Assembly: GCF_000508185.1 (NCBI RefSeq)
Contig: NZ_AYOY01000143.1
Coordinates: 44,597-108,596 of the forward strand
Reading direction: 5' to 3'
DNA from: Sphingobium sp. C100
GTDB lineage: Bacteria; Pseudomonadota; Alphaproteobacteria; Sphingomonadales; Sphingomonadaceae
DNA length: 64,000 bases
Part shown: positions 8,068-17,173 of the stretch, in pieces
Layout of the letters: every line of letters begins with the position of its first letter
Numbering within the stretch: position 1 is the first letter of the stretch
Notes under the pieces: model-generated
Seen by the model: only the letters and a program-made list of their open reading frames with translations
Told to the model about the DNA's origin: nothing
Databases searched by the model: none
Position numbers and translations under genes: made by a program

Positions 8068-9287
8068 GACGCGAAGGTCGCGAGATAGCGTTCCGTCAGC
8101 GCAGCGTCATAGGCGCTGTGCTGCGCCAGTTGCGTCTGCCAGTCGATGTCGGTTTCGATTGGGTTGCCCGTCGCCAAGTGACGGATCTGATTGAAATAAT
8201 AGGCGATAGTAGCCTGCGCCTCCGTTCCCGGCTGATCGTCGGGCGAGGGGAGACGGTCGATTCGGCCATCGAGCAAGGCATCGACCAGCCCAGCGTCGAG
8301 GCAGAGCGGGCGGGCGATGCCAACAGCGTCGAGCGCGCCCGTCTCGAGCGCTTGTGCCATGGCGGCGCGGCTGCGAAATCCACCGGTGACGGCGAGCGGC
8401 ACTGACACATGCGGACGCAGGCGCGCAGCGAAGTCAAGGAAATAGGCTTCGCGCGCCAGGGTGGACGCTTTCTTGAGCAGCGTGCCATCCTGTTCGCGAC
8501 CCACCATGACTTGCGATTCGTAACTGCCGCCGGAAATTTCGAGCAGGTCGATGCCGGCTGCGCAGAGCCAGTGGACGATCTGGATCGATTCCTCTTCGGT
8601 CAGGCCGCCTTTCTGGAAATCGGCGCTGTTGAGCTTGACGGATATCGGGAAATCGGCGCCCGTCGCCGCGCGGATGGCGGTGACGATGTCGAGCAGCAGC
8701 CGCGCGCGATTCTTCAGGTTGCCGCCCCAATCATCGTCGCGCCTATTGGTGAGGGGGCTGAGGAACTGGGACAGAAGATAGCCGTGCGCGGCATGGACTT
8801 GCACGCCGGTAAAGCCGGTGTCACGGGCGGTCAGCGCGACATGGACGAAACGGTGCTGGATGTCGTCAATTTCCGCGACGGTCAGCGCTCGGCACATGCC
8901 AGCGCCGCCGACCAGCGGCATGGCGGATGGGGCGACGAATGTGTCGGGCGATGCACCTGCCTGTCGGCCAGGATGATTGATCTGCATCCAGATATGGGTG
9001 CCGTTCTCCCGTCCTGCAGCGGCACATGCCCTGAGCTGTTCCAGCCCGCCATTGCCGTCGATCGCGACATTGCCCGGCCGCTCGACGAAACGCCGATCGA
9101 CCTGGACATTTCCGGTCAGAAGCAGGCCCGCGCCGCCCCGCGCCCAGCGTCCGTAAAGCGCGGCATGATCAGCGGTCGCGCGATTGTCCGGCGTGCCGAT
9201 GCCTTCGGTCATCGCGCCTTTAACTACGCGGTTCTTGAGCACGGCGCCGCAGGGCAGCGTCAACGGGTCGGTCAGGGTGGGTGGCAT
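8064..9287 (-). CDS. NADH:flavin oxidoreductase / Old Yellow Enzyme family
   Basis: 407 aa FMN-binding TIM-barrel protein. The hallmark is VHAAHGYLLSQFLSP, with the paired histidines that hydrogen-bond a carbonyl group, followed by NRRDDDWGG. The C-terminal FMN-phosphate segment with VTGGFRSRAAM is present. There is no C-terminal iron-sulfur or FAD/NAD domain, unlike 2,4-dienoyl-CoA reductase. Such enzymes reduce the C=C bond of enones. A longer frame upstream exists, but the ATG at 9287 lies 13 bp after the cupin stop and gives the family's normal N-terminus (LTLPCGAVLKNRVVKGAM). Confidence 0.87.
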   Translation of the reverse strand: MPPTLTDPLTLPCGAVLKNRVVKGAMTEGIGTPDNRATADHAALYGRWARGGAGLLLTGNVQVDRRFVERPGNVAIDGNGGLEQLRACAAAGRENGTHIWMQINHPGRQAGASPDTFVAPSAMPLVGGAGMCRALTVAEIDDIQHRFVHVALTARDTGFTGVQVHAAHGYLLSQFLSPLTNRRDDDWGGNLKNRARLLLDIVTAIRAATGADFPISVKLNSADFQKGGLTEEESIQIVHWLCAAGIDLLEISGGSYESQVMVGREQDGTLLKKASTLAREAYFLDFAARLRPHVSVPLAVTGGFRSRAAMAQALETGALDAVGIARPLCLDAGLVDALLDGRIDRLPSPDDQPGTEAQATIAYYFNQIRHLATGNPIETDIDWQTQLAQHSAYDAALTERYLATFAS

Positions 9288-9300
9288 GATCGGTTCTTCT

Positions 9301-9789
9301 CTAGCGGATGTAGCGGCGGACATAATCGCGGCCCAGGCCGACCTTCTCGAAATGGGCGGCGCTCTGTTCGATGCGGGTGAAGACGTTGGACTGACCGACA
9401 GGCCGGTCATCATCGTCCAGTTCGATCAGCGATCCCGCGATCCAGAACAGGGTTTCCGACCCGCCGGGCAGTCCTATCAGCGTGTGGGTGTCGCCGGCCG
9501 GCTCCAGCAGATACTGGCCTGCGGTCGCGATCCAGTCGCGCTCGCGGTAGCGCCACTGTCCCGACAGGACATAGGCCTGGACCGGGCAGGCATGGGCATG
9601 GCGGCTGATCTTGCCCTCCGCCCGGATGCGGGTGACATTGGCCCATGCTCCCGATACGGTATCGAACATCAGCGGGCGCATCCACACCCCGTCCATGGCG
9701 GCGGGCACCCATTCGCGGTCGTCCTGGCTGCTGGTTTCCAGCAACAATTCGCTGTGCCGGAACGATCCGGCGGGATGGTCATGCGTCAT
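9301..9789 (-). CDS. cupin protein, 2,4'-dihydroxyacetophenone dioxygenase-like
   Basis: 162 aa single-domain cupin. The first cupin motif reads RHAHACPVQAYVLSG, giving two histidines and a glutamine as probable metal ligands; the second motif contains AGDTHTL with the third histidine. This pattern and length fit the 2,4'-dihydroxyacetophenone dioxygenase/ChrR-like cupin group, some of which cleave C-C bonds next to a ketone. The start is fixed by an ATGA overlap with the quinoprotein gene upstream. Whether it is a dioxygenase or a non-catalytic cupin cannot be decided from the sequence. Confidence 0.75.
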   Translation of the reverse strand: MTHDHPAGSFRHSELLLETSSQDDREWVPAAMDGVWMRPLMFDTVSGAWANVTRIRAEGKISRHAHACPVQAYVLSGQWRYRERDWIATAGQYLLEPAGDTHTLIGLPGGSETLFWIAGSLIELDDDDRPVGQSNVFTRIEQSAAHFEKVGLGRDYVRRYIR

Positions 9790-12131
9790 TTCGCCTCCTG
9801 TGGCAGTGCATAGGCATGGAAGGTGCGGCCGAGCGGGAAGGATTGCGACGTGACATGGCCGGTGGCGGCAATCACCACGAACTGCCGCCCGCTGCGTGGC
9901 CCGACATAGGTCATGGGATTGGCGTTGCCGCTGGCGGGCATGCGCACCGACCACAATTCCTTGCCCGTGTCCGTCGCAAAGGCGCGAAAGGTGCGTTCCT
10001 TAAGCCCGCCGAAGAAGGTCAGGCCGCTGCGCGTGACCAGCGTGCCGCCGAAACCGGGCATCCCCATGCGGATCGGCAGGCCGACCTTCAGCCCCAAGGG
10101 GCCGCTGTCGCGCACGGTGCCGACGGGACGCTGCCAGGCGATCTTGCGGGTCGTCATGTCGATCGCGGTCATGCGGCCATAGGGCGGCGCCAGGCAGAGC
10201 GTGCCGAGCGGACTGGTGAAGCCGCGCAGGCGCGCGCCATAGGGCGTGCCCGCCATCGGCAGGGGTGCGGCGAAATCGGTTGCATTGTGGCTCGCCCCCG
10301 GTCCCTTGCCGTCGCCAGCTGCCGCGCGCGGGACCAGTTGCATCAGCGTGGGATAATAGATGCTGTTGACCAGCAGCAGCCGCCGTTCGGGATCATAGGA
10401 AACCCCGCTCCAGTTCATGCCGCCCCCCAGGCTGGGATAGAGCAGGGATTCGGTGAGGCCAGGCGGGGTGTTGGGGCCGTCATAGCGCAGCTTGCGGAAA
10501 TGGATACGGCACCACAACTGGTCGATCGGGGTGATGCCCCACATGTCACGCTCCGTGATCCGGTGACCCGCGAGCGAGGGCATGCCGATGGAGAAAGGCT
10601 GGGTGGGGGAAAGGCGTTCTTCCGGCACCTTGCCCGCTTGTGGCGCCCGTTGTTCGCGTACCTGCGCCAACGGCTTGCCGGTGCGGCGGTCGAGCAGGAA
10701 CAGTTCGCCCCGCTTGGTCGGCTGGACCAGCGCAGGGATCGTGCCGCCCGGCGCGGGCAGGTCGATCAGGGTCGGTTGCGAGGCGACGTCATAGTCCCAC
10801 AGGTCGTGATGCGTAGTTTGAAAGGACCAGCGAACCGCGCCGGTCGCGGCATCCAACGCGACGACGGAGCTGCCATATTTCTCGCTCTGCGCTGAGCGAT
10901 AGGCGCCGAAATGATCCGGCGTTGCGCTGCCGGTGGGCACGAACACCAGGCCCAGTTTCGCGTCGGCGCTCATTGGCGCCCAGCTGTTGGGGGTGGAACG
11001 GGTATAGGCCTGTCCAGCCGGCGGGCTGTGCGAATTGTCGGGATTTCCCATATCCCAGGCCCAGCGCAGCGCGCCGGTGGTGACGTCGTAGCCGCGCACC
11101 ACGCCCGACGGCTCGTCCGTGCTGACATTGTCGGCGACCCAGCCGCCCAGCACAATCACATCGCCGATAATTACCGGGGCGGAGCTGATATAATAAAGGC
11201 CGGGCGCGGTGCGGCCCATGCCTTGGTTCAGATCGACGAAGCCACCCTGGCCGAAGGTGGGGCATGGGCGGCCGGTGGCGTTATCGAGCGCGATCAGTTG
11301 AGCGCCGTAGGTCGCGGTGATGACGCGACGACGGCAGGTGGCGGGCGCGGTCTCGCCGCCATCATGATAGGCGACGCCGCGACAGGTCCGCACCGCTGAC
11401 CCGCCCTTTGGATCAACCTTCGGGTCGAAGCGCCAGAGCGGCTTGCCGGTTTCCGGATCAAGCGCAAAGACGACATTGGTTTGCGTACAGAGCAGCAGCT
11501 TGCCGTCCACCATCAGCGGCGTGGATTGCATGGGGCTGGGGACAGGCGCGCTCATCGGGTCGTGCCCGGTGTCGAAGGTCCAGGCGAGATGCAGCTTTCC
11601 GACATTGGCTGGCGTTATCTGTGTCAGCGGCGAAAAGCGGGTGCCGGCGTCGTCGCGGCCCCAGACCGGCCATTGACCAGGATCGCCGGACAGGGCCACC
11701 GGCGTCATCTTGCGACCGGCCGCCGCCGCGATCTCCATTGGCGACTGGAGCGCGCACCCCAGAATCAACAGCAAGCCCGCGACCCCCACCAGCCCCGCCG
11801 CGACTGCTCCATCACCGACCCGATGACGGACGAAGGGCAGCAGGAAGGATAAGCCGAACAGGGCGGGGCCGACGATCCTGGCGGTCAGCTGCCAGCCGTC
11901 GAACCCGACTTCCCACAGCGCCCACAGGATCGTAACCGCCAGGAACAGCGCAAAGAGCCAGCCGGCTCGACGGTCGCCGTGCCACAGCCAATAGCCGCTG
12001 AGCGCTACGGCGATACCACCGGGCAGATAATAAGGTGACCCGCCAAGCCACGCCAGCCAAGCGCCGCCTAGGCTTACAACGAGGCCGAAAAAGAGCAGCA
12101 GCGCGGCGAGGAGGCGGGTCAGCCAGATCAT
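9786..12131 (-). CDS. membrane-bound PQQ-dependent dehydrogenase, glucose dehydrogenase (Gcd) type
   Basis: 781 aa, close to the roughly 800 aa of membrane glucose dehydrogenase. Residues 1 to about 135 hold five hydrophobic segments; a periplasmic quinoprotein beta-propeller follows. Conserved propeller elements include SPLTQITPANVGKL, TPLMVDGKLLLC, the catalytic region HHDLWDYDVASQP and TKRGELFLLDRRTG, whose lysine contacts PQQ in known enzymes. It should oxidise an alcohol in the periplasm and pass electrons to ubiquinone. No PQQ biosynthesis gene is visible. A paralogue lies at 17.95-20.36 kb. Given the location, the substrate is more likely a pathway alcohol than glucose, but this is inference. 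Confidence 0.87.
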   Translation of the reverse strand: MIWLTRLLAALLLFFGLVVSLGGAWLAWLGGSPYYLPGGIAVALSGYWLWHGDRRAGWLFALFLAVTILWALWEVGFDGWQLTARIVGPALFGLSFLLPFVRHRVGDGAVAAGLVGVAGLLLILGCALQSPMEIAAAAGRKMTPVALSGDPGQWPVWGRDDAGTRFSPLTQITPANVGKLHLAWTFDTGHDPMSAPVPSPMQSTPLMVDGKLLLCTQTNVVFALDPETGKPLWRFDPKVDPKGGSAVRTCRGVAYHDGGETAPATCRRRVITATYGAQLIALDNATGRPCPTFGQGGFVDLNQGMGRTAPGLYYISSAPVIIGDVIVLGGWVADNVSTDEPSGVVRGYDVTTGALRWAWDMGNPDNSHSPPAGQAYTRSTPNSWAPMSADAKLGLVFVPTGSATPDHFGAYRSAQSEKYGSSVVALDAATGAVRWSFQTTHHDLWDYDVASQPTLIDLPAPGGTIPALVQPTKRGELFLLDRRTGKPLAQVREQRAPQAGKVPEERLSPTQPFSIGMPSLAGHRITERDMWGITPIDQLWCRIHFRKLRYDGPNTPPGLTESLLYPSLGGGMNWSGVSYDPERRLLLVNSIYYPTLMQLVPRAAAGDGKGPGASHNATDFAAPLPMAGTPYGARLRGFTSPLGTLCLAPPYGRMTAIDMTTRKIAWQRPVGTVRDSGPLGLKVGLPIRMGMPGFGGTLVTRSGLTFFGGLKERTFRAFATDTGKELWSVRMPASGNANPMTYVGPRSGRQFVVIAATGHVTSQSFPLGRTFHAYALPQEAK

Positions 12132-12162
12132 GGCCGGGCGTATCGCGCGGCCGTTATTGTCC

Positions 12163-12972
12163 TCATGCGTTAAAGCCCCTTTGCAATATCTCCATGAAGG
12201 GGGCGAGGTCCGGGAAGCCCGAAGTGGCGGTGATGCCGCCGTCGACCGGGATGATCGCGCCCGTCATGTAGGATGCCTTGTCGGACGCCAGGAAGGCGAC
12301 GACTTCCGCAATCTCTTCGGGCTGGCCGATGCGAGTCATCGGCACGGCGCGGATGAAATTATCGAACACGCTTTCGGCGGCCTTGAGCCCCGCGAAGAGT
12401 GGCGTGTCCACACAGCCAGGGCAGATGGCGTTGACGCGGATGCCCGACTTGGCCATGTCCATCGCCAGCGCGCGGGTATAGTTGACCACGCCACCCTTGG
12501 CCGTGTTGTAGGCGGTCATGCCGAAATCGCCCAGCATCCCTGAAATGGAGGCGTTGTTGACGATAGCGCCTGATCCGTTGCGGACCATGTGCGGCAGCGC
12601 CGCCTTGCAGCCGTAGAAAACTGAATAGAGGTCGACCTCTATCACCCGCCGGAAGGTCGCCGCGTCAAGGTCGAGCGTCGTGCCCATGCCGCCTATGCCG
12701 GCATTGTTGAACAGGATGTCGATCCGGCCGAAATGCGCCGCCGCCCCATCGACGAAGGCGATGACATCGTCCTGCTGCGACACGTCGGTGCGCGTGAAGC
12801 TGGCATTGCCCGCGCCCAGTTCAGTGACCAGTGTCTGCCCCATATCCTCGTTGAGGTCGGCAATCGCAATGCGGCCGCCGTCGCGCACGATGGTGCGGGC
12901 GAAGGCCGCGCCAATGCCCGAAGCGCCGCCGGTCACGAGCGCGACCTTGCCATCGAATAGCTGGGTCAACAT
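12163..12972 (-). CDS. SDR family NAD(P)-dependent oxidoreductase, first gene of the seven-gene operon
   Basis: 269 aa classical SDR: VTGGASGIG near residue 13, IADLN after the second strand (NAD preference likely), NNAGIGG, and catalytic TAYNTAKGG. The ATG at 12972 is preceded by GGAGAGG; an earlier ATG at 12981 is possible. The gene is first in the operon that continues through the quinoprotein, cupin, OYE, SDR, hydrolase and SDR genes. A perfect CCGA-N7-TCGG palindrome lies 28 bp upstream of the start, so transcription of the whole operon is probably under that operator. Confidence 0.87.
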   Translation of the reverse strand: MLTQLFDGKVALVTGGASGIGAAFARTIVRDGGRIAIADLNEDMGQTLVTELGAGNASFTRTDVSQQDDVIAFVDGAAAHFGRIDILFNNAGIGGMGTTLDLDAATFRRVIEVDLYSVFYGCKAALPHMVRNGSGAIVNNASISGMLGDFGMTAYNTAKGGVVNYTRALAMDMAKSGIRVNAICPGCVDTPLFAGLKAAESVFDNFIRAVPMTRIGQPEEIAEVVAFLASDKASYMTGAIIPVDGGITATSGFPDLAPFMEILQRGFNA

Positions 12973-12999
12973 CCTCTCCATCAATTCATATTGTTATAT

Positions 13000-13014
13000 C
13001 CGAATCATTGTCGG
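13000..13014. promoter_or_regulatory. operator palindrome, exact copy (minus-strand operon)
   Basis: CCGAATCATTGTCGG, an exact match to CCGA-N7-TCGG with an A/T-rich spacer, flanked by A/T runs. It sits 28 bp upstream of the first SDR gene of the minus-strand operon. It is one of seven exact copies in promoter gaps of this window. Confidence 0.75.
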
Positions 13015-13141
13015 AAAATATGGTTCAAAAGACAAGCTGTTTCTAAAGGTGATTCTGCAATAATATGCTCGCCGCGCCGATACCGTGGGATTGCGTCTCC
13101 ACGAGCTTTCCGGCAGTGCATCCATTCACTAGCGACAAATG

Positions 13142-13156
13142 CCGAATGAATATCGA
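13142..13156. promoter_or_regulatory. operator palindrome, near copy (epoxide-hydrolase-like gene)
   Basis: CCGAATGAATATCGA matches seven of the eight fixed positions of CCGA-N7-TCGG. It lies 62 bp upstream of the ATG at 13218 in the same divergent gap as the exact copy at 13000. One such near match alone would not be significant; its location supports it. Confidence 0.45.
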
Positions 13157-13217
13157 TTTTGTGTCGTCGGCATCCCCATTGCTGCTATGCTTTGGGACAA
13201 AGGGAGAGGAGATCGTG

Positions 13218-14204
13218 ATGATCGATATAGATGTCATTTCCGTGCGCTCGGGCGACGTCAGCTTATCCGTTGCCGTGGCAGGGAAAGGGCCACTCGTCAT
13301 CATGATGCACGGTTGGCCTGATCTCGGGCGAGCCTGGCGCCATCAGATGGGACCGCTGGCCGATGCCGGCTATCGTGTTGCTGCGCCCGACATGCGCGGA
13401 TATGGCGACTCTTCCGCGCCGGAAGACCCCGCTGCCTACACGATCGATCATGCCGCCGATGATATGTCCGCCATCGCTGACGCGCTGGGTTATCGGACCT
13501 GGATTTCGGTCGGCCATGACTGGGGGTCGCCGGTCGCTTGGCGCACGGCGCAGCGATTTCCGGATCGAGTGCGGGCCGTCTTCTCTCTTGGCGTGCCGCA
13601 TCGCTTGCCCAGCCCCGTCGGTGCGCATGAATGGTTCGATGCGGTTTATCCTGGCCGCTTCTACTATATGCGCTATTTCGAGCCGGTCGGTCCGGCGGAG
13701 GATGAACTCGGGCGCGATGCCCGCGACAGCCTGAAGCGGATATTTCACGCATTGTCGGGTGAGGTGCCCTTTGGCGAATGGCTCAAGCCCCGGCCGCTGG
13801 ACGACGCCCTCCTCCCCGGTCTCGCCTCGCCGCCAGCCGGGCCGTTGTCATTCATGAGCGATGCAGAACTGGATGCCCACGCCGCGCCTTTCCTGCGTAA
13901 TGGCTTTTATGGCTCGCTATGCTGGTACAGGAACTGGGACACGAACGAGGCGCAAGCGCGCGCCTATGGTGACCAGACCATCCGTCAGCCCACCGGCTTC
14001 CTGTGCGGCGACCGCGAGATCGTGCTGCTCATGTTCGACCATGGCCTTGAGACCCAGCGCACGCTGTGCCCTGACCTGCGAATGGAACGCATCCTGTCGG
14101 GCTGCGGCCATTGGACGCCGTCCGAGCGACCCACTGAGACGACCACAGCCTTGCTGGAATTCCTGTCCGATGTGGCGCGGCGGCCAGGCGAAGGCGCTTC
14201 TTAA
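13218..14204 (+). CDS. alpha/beta hydrolase, epoxide hydrolase-like
   Basis: 328 aa hydrolase with the soluble epoxide hydrolase/haloalkane dehalogenase signature: HGWPD for the oxyanion region, and VGHDWGSPVAW, where Asp101 would be the nucleophile rather than serine. The catalytic histidine is in SGCGHWTPSERP near the C-terminus. A lid domain is present between them. GGGAGAGGAG precedes the start. It is transcribed divergently from the minus-strand operon and lies near a LimB-like monooxygenase, so opening of an epoxide made from the substrate is an attractive but untested role. Its stop TAA lies inside TTAA, which also gives the stop of the convergent membrane-protein gene. Confidence 0.82.
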   Translation: MIDIDVISVRSGDVSLSVAVAGKGPLVIMMHGWPDLGRAWRHQMGPLADAGYRVAAPDMRGYGDSSAPEDPAAYTIDHAADDMSAIADALGYRTWISVGHDWGSPVAWRTAQRFPDRVRAVFSLGVPHRLPSPVGAHEWFDAVYPGRFYYMRYFEPVGPAEDELGRDARDSLKRIFHALSGEVPFGEWLKPRPLDDALLPGLASPPAGPLSFMSDAELDAHAAPFLRNGFYGSLCWYRNWDTNEAQARAYGDQTIRQPTGFLCGDREIVLLMFDHGLETQRTLCPDLRMERILSGCGHWTPSERPTETTTALLEFLSDVARRPGEGAS

Positions 14205-14533
14205 TAGCGAAATGACATGCCCATGCACAGGATCGCACCGCCTAGCCATGCCAGCTTGCCCATCGAAGGGGCATCGCCATAGATTGTCATGCCGACGATC
14301 ACCGAGCCTATAATGATGGCCAGCGTGATGATGGGAATCAGCAAGCTGAGATCGACGCCCGACAATATCAGTCGCGCCATGCAGACCACGCCGATGGCGT
14401 AACAGGCGAAGACACCGAAGCTGGGCAACGGCGCGGTCATTCCGCGCGTCGCGGGGAGGATCGACGCCCCGGCAAGCTGGAACAGGGTGGCGGCCACGAA
14501 CAGGGCCAGGGTTCCGGCGGTCATGTCCGTCAT
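14201..14533 (-). CDS. small four-helix membrane protein, SMR/EamA-like
   Basis: 110 aa hydrophobic protein with four predicted membrane segments (about residues 5-27, 35-53, 58-78 and 88-106), the size and topology of small multidrug resistance or half-length EamA transporters. No charged membrane glutamate equivalent to EmrE Glu14 is obvious, so drug/proton antiport is doubtful. The start is set by an ATGA overlap with the preceding NTF2-like gene. It may help to export or import a pathway compound; function not established. Confidence 0.65.
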   Translation of the reverse strand: MTDMTAGTLALFVAATLFQLAGASILPATRGMTAPLPSFGVFACYAIGVVCMARLILSGVDLSLLIPIITLAIIIGSVIVGMTIYGDAPSMGKLAWLGGAILCMGMSFRY

Positions 14534-14988
14534 GCGACGCCGCCTTCGGTTCGGGCAATGCCGGTCGAAGCGGCTCCGGTTGGCCGGATGGTTATGCCCA
14601 GCCCTTCCTCCGCCGTGCGCAGGTCCAGATAATCGCGCCATGCGGCGATCCTGCCGTCGCGTACCTCCATGACGCCGGTGACCGGCAGCGGCACGACGAC
14701 TGATCGATCAGCCTTGGACTCCAGATAGTCGACTCGCTCTGTGAAGATGATAGCGTCGCGCGAGGCGATGCTGAGCGTCTCGATCCGCACCGAAAAGGCG
14801 GAAAAAATACTGTCCAGATAGGCACGGATCTGGTCGAGGCCGTGCCGTGGCGGCAGGGGCATATCGATATAGCTCGCACCCTCGGCAAAATAGCCGAGCA
14901 GGATATCGACATTGCCGCTTTCCCAATGGTCCAGAAACTCCAGCACCATGGTCTCGTCGTCGCTATAGGCAATCGGCATCTCGCTCAT
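14530..14988 (-). CDS. NTF2/SnoaL-like fold protein (limonene-1,2-epoxide hydrolase-like size)
   Basis: 152 aa protein with the alpha+beta barrel pattern of the NTF2 superfamily: an N-terminal helix with VLEFLDHWESGNVDILLGYFAEGASYIDMPLP, then FTERVDYLE and GVMEVRDGRIAAWRDYLDL strands. Members include SnoaL cyclases, ketosteroid isomerases and limonene-1,2-epoxide hydrolase. The C-terminal Arg-x-x-x-Trp-Arg-Asp-Tyr-like strand is reminiscent of the epoxide hydrolase subgroup, whose catalytic residues are Asp-Arg-Asp, but assignment is tentative. GGAGAGG lies directly before the start; a small membrane-protein gene is coupled downstream. Confidence 0.72.
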   Translation of the reverse strand: MSEMPIAYSDDETMVLEFLDHWESGNVDILLGYFAEGASYIDMPLPPRHGLDQIRAYLDSIFSAFSVRIETLSIASRDAIIFTERVDYLESKADRSVVVPLPVTGVMEVRDGRIAAWRDYLDLRTAEEGLGITIRPTGAASTGIARTEGGVA

Positions 14989-15156
14989 CCTCTCCTCTGT
15001 GTCGAACCGGCCAAATCGCCAGCATCTTGTTTTATAGGATGGGGGCCACGCCCCGCGTCGGTCCCGCTTCCACCGTGCAGCGAGGTTTTGCCCACATCGA
15101 GGAATTGCCCGATCACTTCATGAACCTTGCTAGACGTTGCGGGAGGCGGCGATGTT

Positions 15157-15573
15157 TCAGTAGGCGGGTATGGGAATCGATCGGGCAGCTATCAGCCGGG
15201 AATCCTGAAGCGCTGCGCTGCGATGGAAAACAACAGCCTGATATGCTGGATTTTCAAAGAGTCTCTGGACCGCCCCGAAATTTGGATATTGCACCAGCAG
15301 AATGTCGTCCCAGCGCTCTTCCGCTGGGCTGACAACATGGCCCACGACCGATCCAAGCCAGAAGATGCTGGCACCCGCCGCCATGACCAGCGGGGTCGAA
15401 ACCGAAGCATAACGTTCGAAATAGGCATCGCGGCCGGAGCATGGGGTTGCGTCGCAACCGGGATCGTAGCTCGCCCTATCGCGAAACCTCAGCATGTTGA
15501 CCATTGTGACCGGCTCGTCGCCAGCGCTCCTGGCGATTTCGCGAACCCTCTCCATGTCGAATGCTGCAGTCAT
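15157..15573 (-). CDS. DUF1330-like protein
   Basis: 138 aa protein with a ferredoxin-like alpha/beta pattern. The segment VTMVNMLRFRDRA near the N-terminus and DILLVQYPNFGAVQRLFENPAYQAVVFHRSAALQDSRLIA toward the end (read in parts) are typical of DUF1330, a dimeric alpha/beta-barrel family of unknown activity often found in catabolic clusters. It follows the LimB-like monooxygenase by 47 bp on the same strand, so co-transcription is likely. No catalytic residue can be assigned. Confidence 0.75.
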   Translation of the reverse strand: MTAAFDMERVREIARSAGDEPVTMVNMLRFRDRASYDPGCDATPCSGRDAYFERYASVSTPLVMAAGASIFWLGSVVGHVVSPAEERWDDILLVQYPNFGAVQRLFENPAYQAVVFHRSAALQDSRLIAARSIPIPAY

Positions 15574-15620
15574 GACGATGCCTTTCTCGCGCCGCTGGAG
15601 GCGCTGCGTTGTGTGGCCGC

Positions 15621-16778
15621 TCAGACCGATCCGCGCTTATATTTTTCGAGCATGGATGCCTGTGCCTCGGCGGTCAGTTGCGCGCCGGCATAGCCTGTCG
15701 CCATGACTTCCTCGAAGCTCTTGCGCAGCGGATCGCCCAGGCCATTGAAATAGGGCATGACTTCCTCTGCGAAGAGTTGGTGGCTACGCACGGTTGCGGG
15801 GTAACGCGCCCAATCCACGCCCATCAGCAGATAGGTGCCGAAGCCACCCGACTTTTCAATCAGGCGGTTGATCTGCGCCCGCGCCATTTCGGGCGTGCCG
15901 ATGACGGCGGCGCCGCTCTCGTTCAGCATGTCCACGATCTTGTCGATGTCCCACCAATCGATGTCGGGCGCCGGATTGATGTGTGCGCGATAATCTTCCA
16001 GCAGCGACAGGCCGTAGCGAACGTCCTCCTTCGCCTGCTCCATGGTTTCGGCAAGGTGCATCGGCCCCATCAGGCGCCAATCCTTTCGCGACGGCTTGGG
16101 CTGGCCATGGGTAGCCGCTTCCTTCTCCATGATCTCCCAATGGCCGAGCAGCTTCTCGATGCCGTCCGGGTCGGTGGCCGCGACGGAGAGCATGCCCATG
16201 CCGTGCCGACCTGCCAGCAGCGGACCGGACGGGGACAGGACGCTCACCGTGGCCATATCGAAATTGGAATAGGGCAGCATCTGCAATCGGGCGTCCTGCA
16301 GGTCGAACCAGTCGGTCTTTCGGGTCACCCGCTCGCCTTTGAACAGCGGGATGATGACTTCCAGTGCCTCCTGCAATCGCTGTCGGTTCTGCGAGGGGTG
16401 GAGGCCCATCATCTGCGCATCTTGGACCAATTGGCCTGGCGCCACGCCGAACATCATGCGGCCGCGCGTCTGATAGTCGAGTTGCACGATCCGGTCGGCG
16501 ACCCAGAGAGGATTGTGATAGGGCAGGGTGATCGCGCCGGTGCCCAGCTTGATCCGCTTGGTCCGTTCGGCCGCGGCGGCGATGAACAATTCTGGACTGC
16601 CGATGGTCTCGATCCCGCCGGAATGATGTTCACCGATCCAGGCCTCGTCAAAGCCCAGTTCGTCGAGATTGATGATCGTCTGCATGTCCTGCTGGAAGGA
16701 AACCAGCGGATTCATGGCTGGCTTGTGATAAGGCCCCATGAAAATCCCGAACCGCATCCTGTCTTCGAAAAACTTCAT
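15621..16778 (-). CDS. LLM class flavin-dependent monooxygenase, LimB-like
   Basis: 385 aa bacterial-luciferase-like TIM barrel. RFGIFMGPYHKP, the WIGEHHSGG motif after the third strand, LGTGAITLPYHNP and GRMMFGVAPGQL closely follow the pattern of limonene 1,2-monooxygenase LimB and related enzymes. Such proteins use reduced flavin delivered by a separate reductase; a candidate reductase is at 45.5-46.0 kb. The reaction could be epoxidation or Baeyer-Villiger oxidation. The ATG at 16778 has GGAGAG upstream and is preferred to an earlier frame start. It heads a minus-strand unit with the DUF1330, NTF2-like and small membrane-protein genes. The 395-bp gap upstream contains one operator palindrome at 17017. 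Confidence 0.87.
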   Translation of the reverse strand: MKFFEDRMRFGIFMGPYHKPAMNPLVSFQQDMQTIINLDELGFDEAWIGEHHSGGIETIGSPELFIAAAAERTKRIKLGTGAITLPYHNPLWVADRIVQLDYQTRGRMMFGVAPGQLVQDAQMMGLHPSQNRQRLQEALEVIIPLFKGERVTRKTDWFDLQDARLQMLPYSNFDMATVSVLSPSGPLLAGRHGMGMLSVAATDPDGIEKLLGHWEIMEKEAATHGQPKPSRKDWRLMGPMHLAETMEQAKEDVRYGLSLLEDYRAHINPAPDIDWWDIDKIVDMLNESGAAVIGTPEMARAQINRLIEKSGGFGTYLLMGVDWARYPATVRSHQLFAEEVMPYFNGLGDPLRKSFEEVMATGYAGAQLTAEAQASMLEKYKRGSV

Positions 16779-17016
16779 CTTTCTCTCCAGCATTAGGGGC
16801 CGGCACGCGCGGGCGGCGGCCTAGCATCAGGCGATCAGAAACTGGCGGGAGCGATCGCGCGTCGCTTTTGGACGAGGACAGCGCAGGGCATCATCCAAGA
16901 GCGCGGAAGATACACATTGTCATGTCGTGGCATATCAGTGTCCTCTCCTTGCTCCGTTGTGCCGGATGCTTGCTTCTGGGTGCGATCTTGTGGCGCGCAA
17001 TGCACATGCTGTCAAT

Positions 17017-17031
17017 CCGACATATATTCGG
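17017..17031. promoter_or_regulatory. operator palindrome, exact copy (divergent LLM/SDR gap)
   Basis: CCGACATATATTCGG is an exact CCGA-N7-TCGG site in the 395-bp gap between the minus-strand LimB-like gene and the plus-strand SDR gene. It is 143 bp from the SDR start and 239 bp from the monooxygenase start, farther than at other genes, so it may serve a promoter with a long leader. Nothing else was recognised in this gap. Confidence 0.7.
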
Positions 17032-17173
17032 AAAATATTGACGATGGGGGTGATGCAGGAATAGATAGAGCCGATAATTGTGAATTTTGCCTGATATATA
17101 CCAAGAAAATTCGATAATTTGTTCGCGACCTCGTTATTCGGGACGGCGGGCGAGAGGTAAGGAGAGGACCGAC

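Noticed and set aside
15621..16778. Naming the LLM enzyme limonene 1,2-monooxygenase outright
   Set aside because: The motif pattern is shared by many family members with other substrates; only a LimB-like call is justified.
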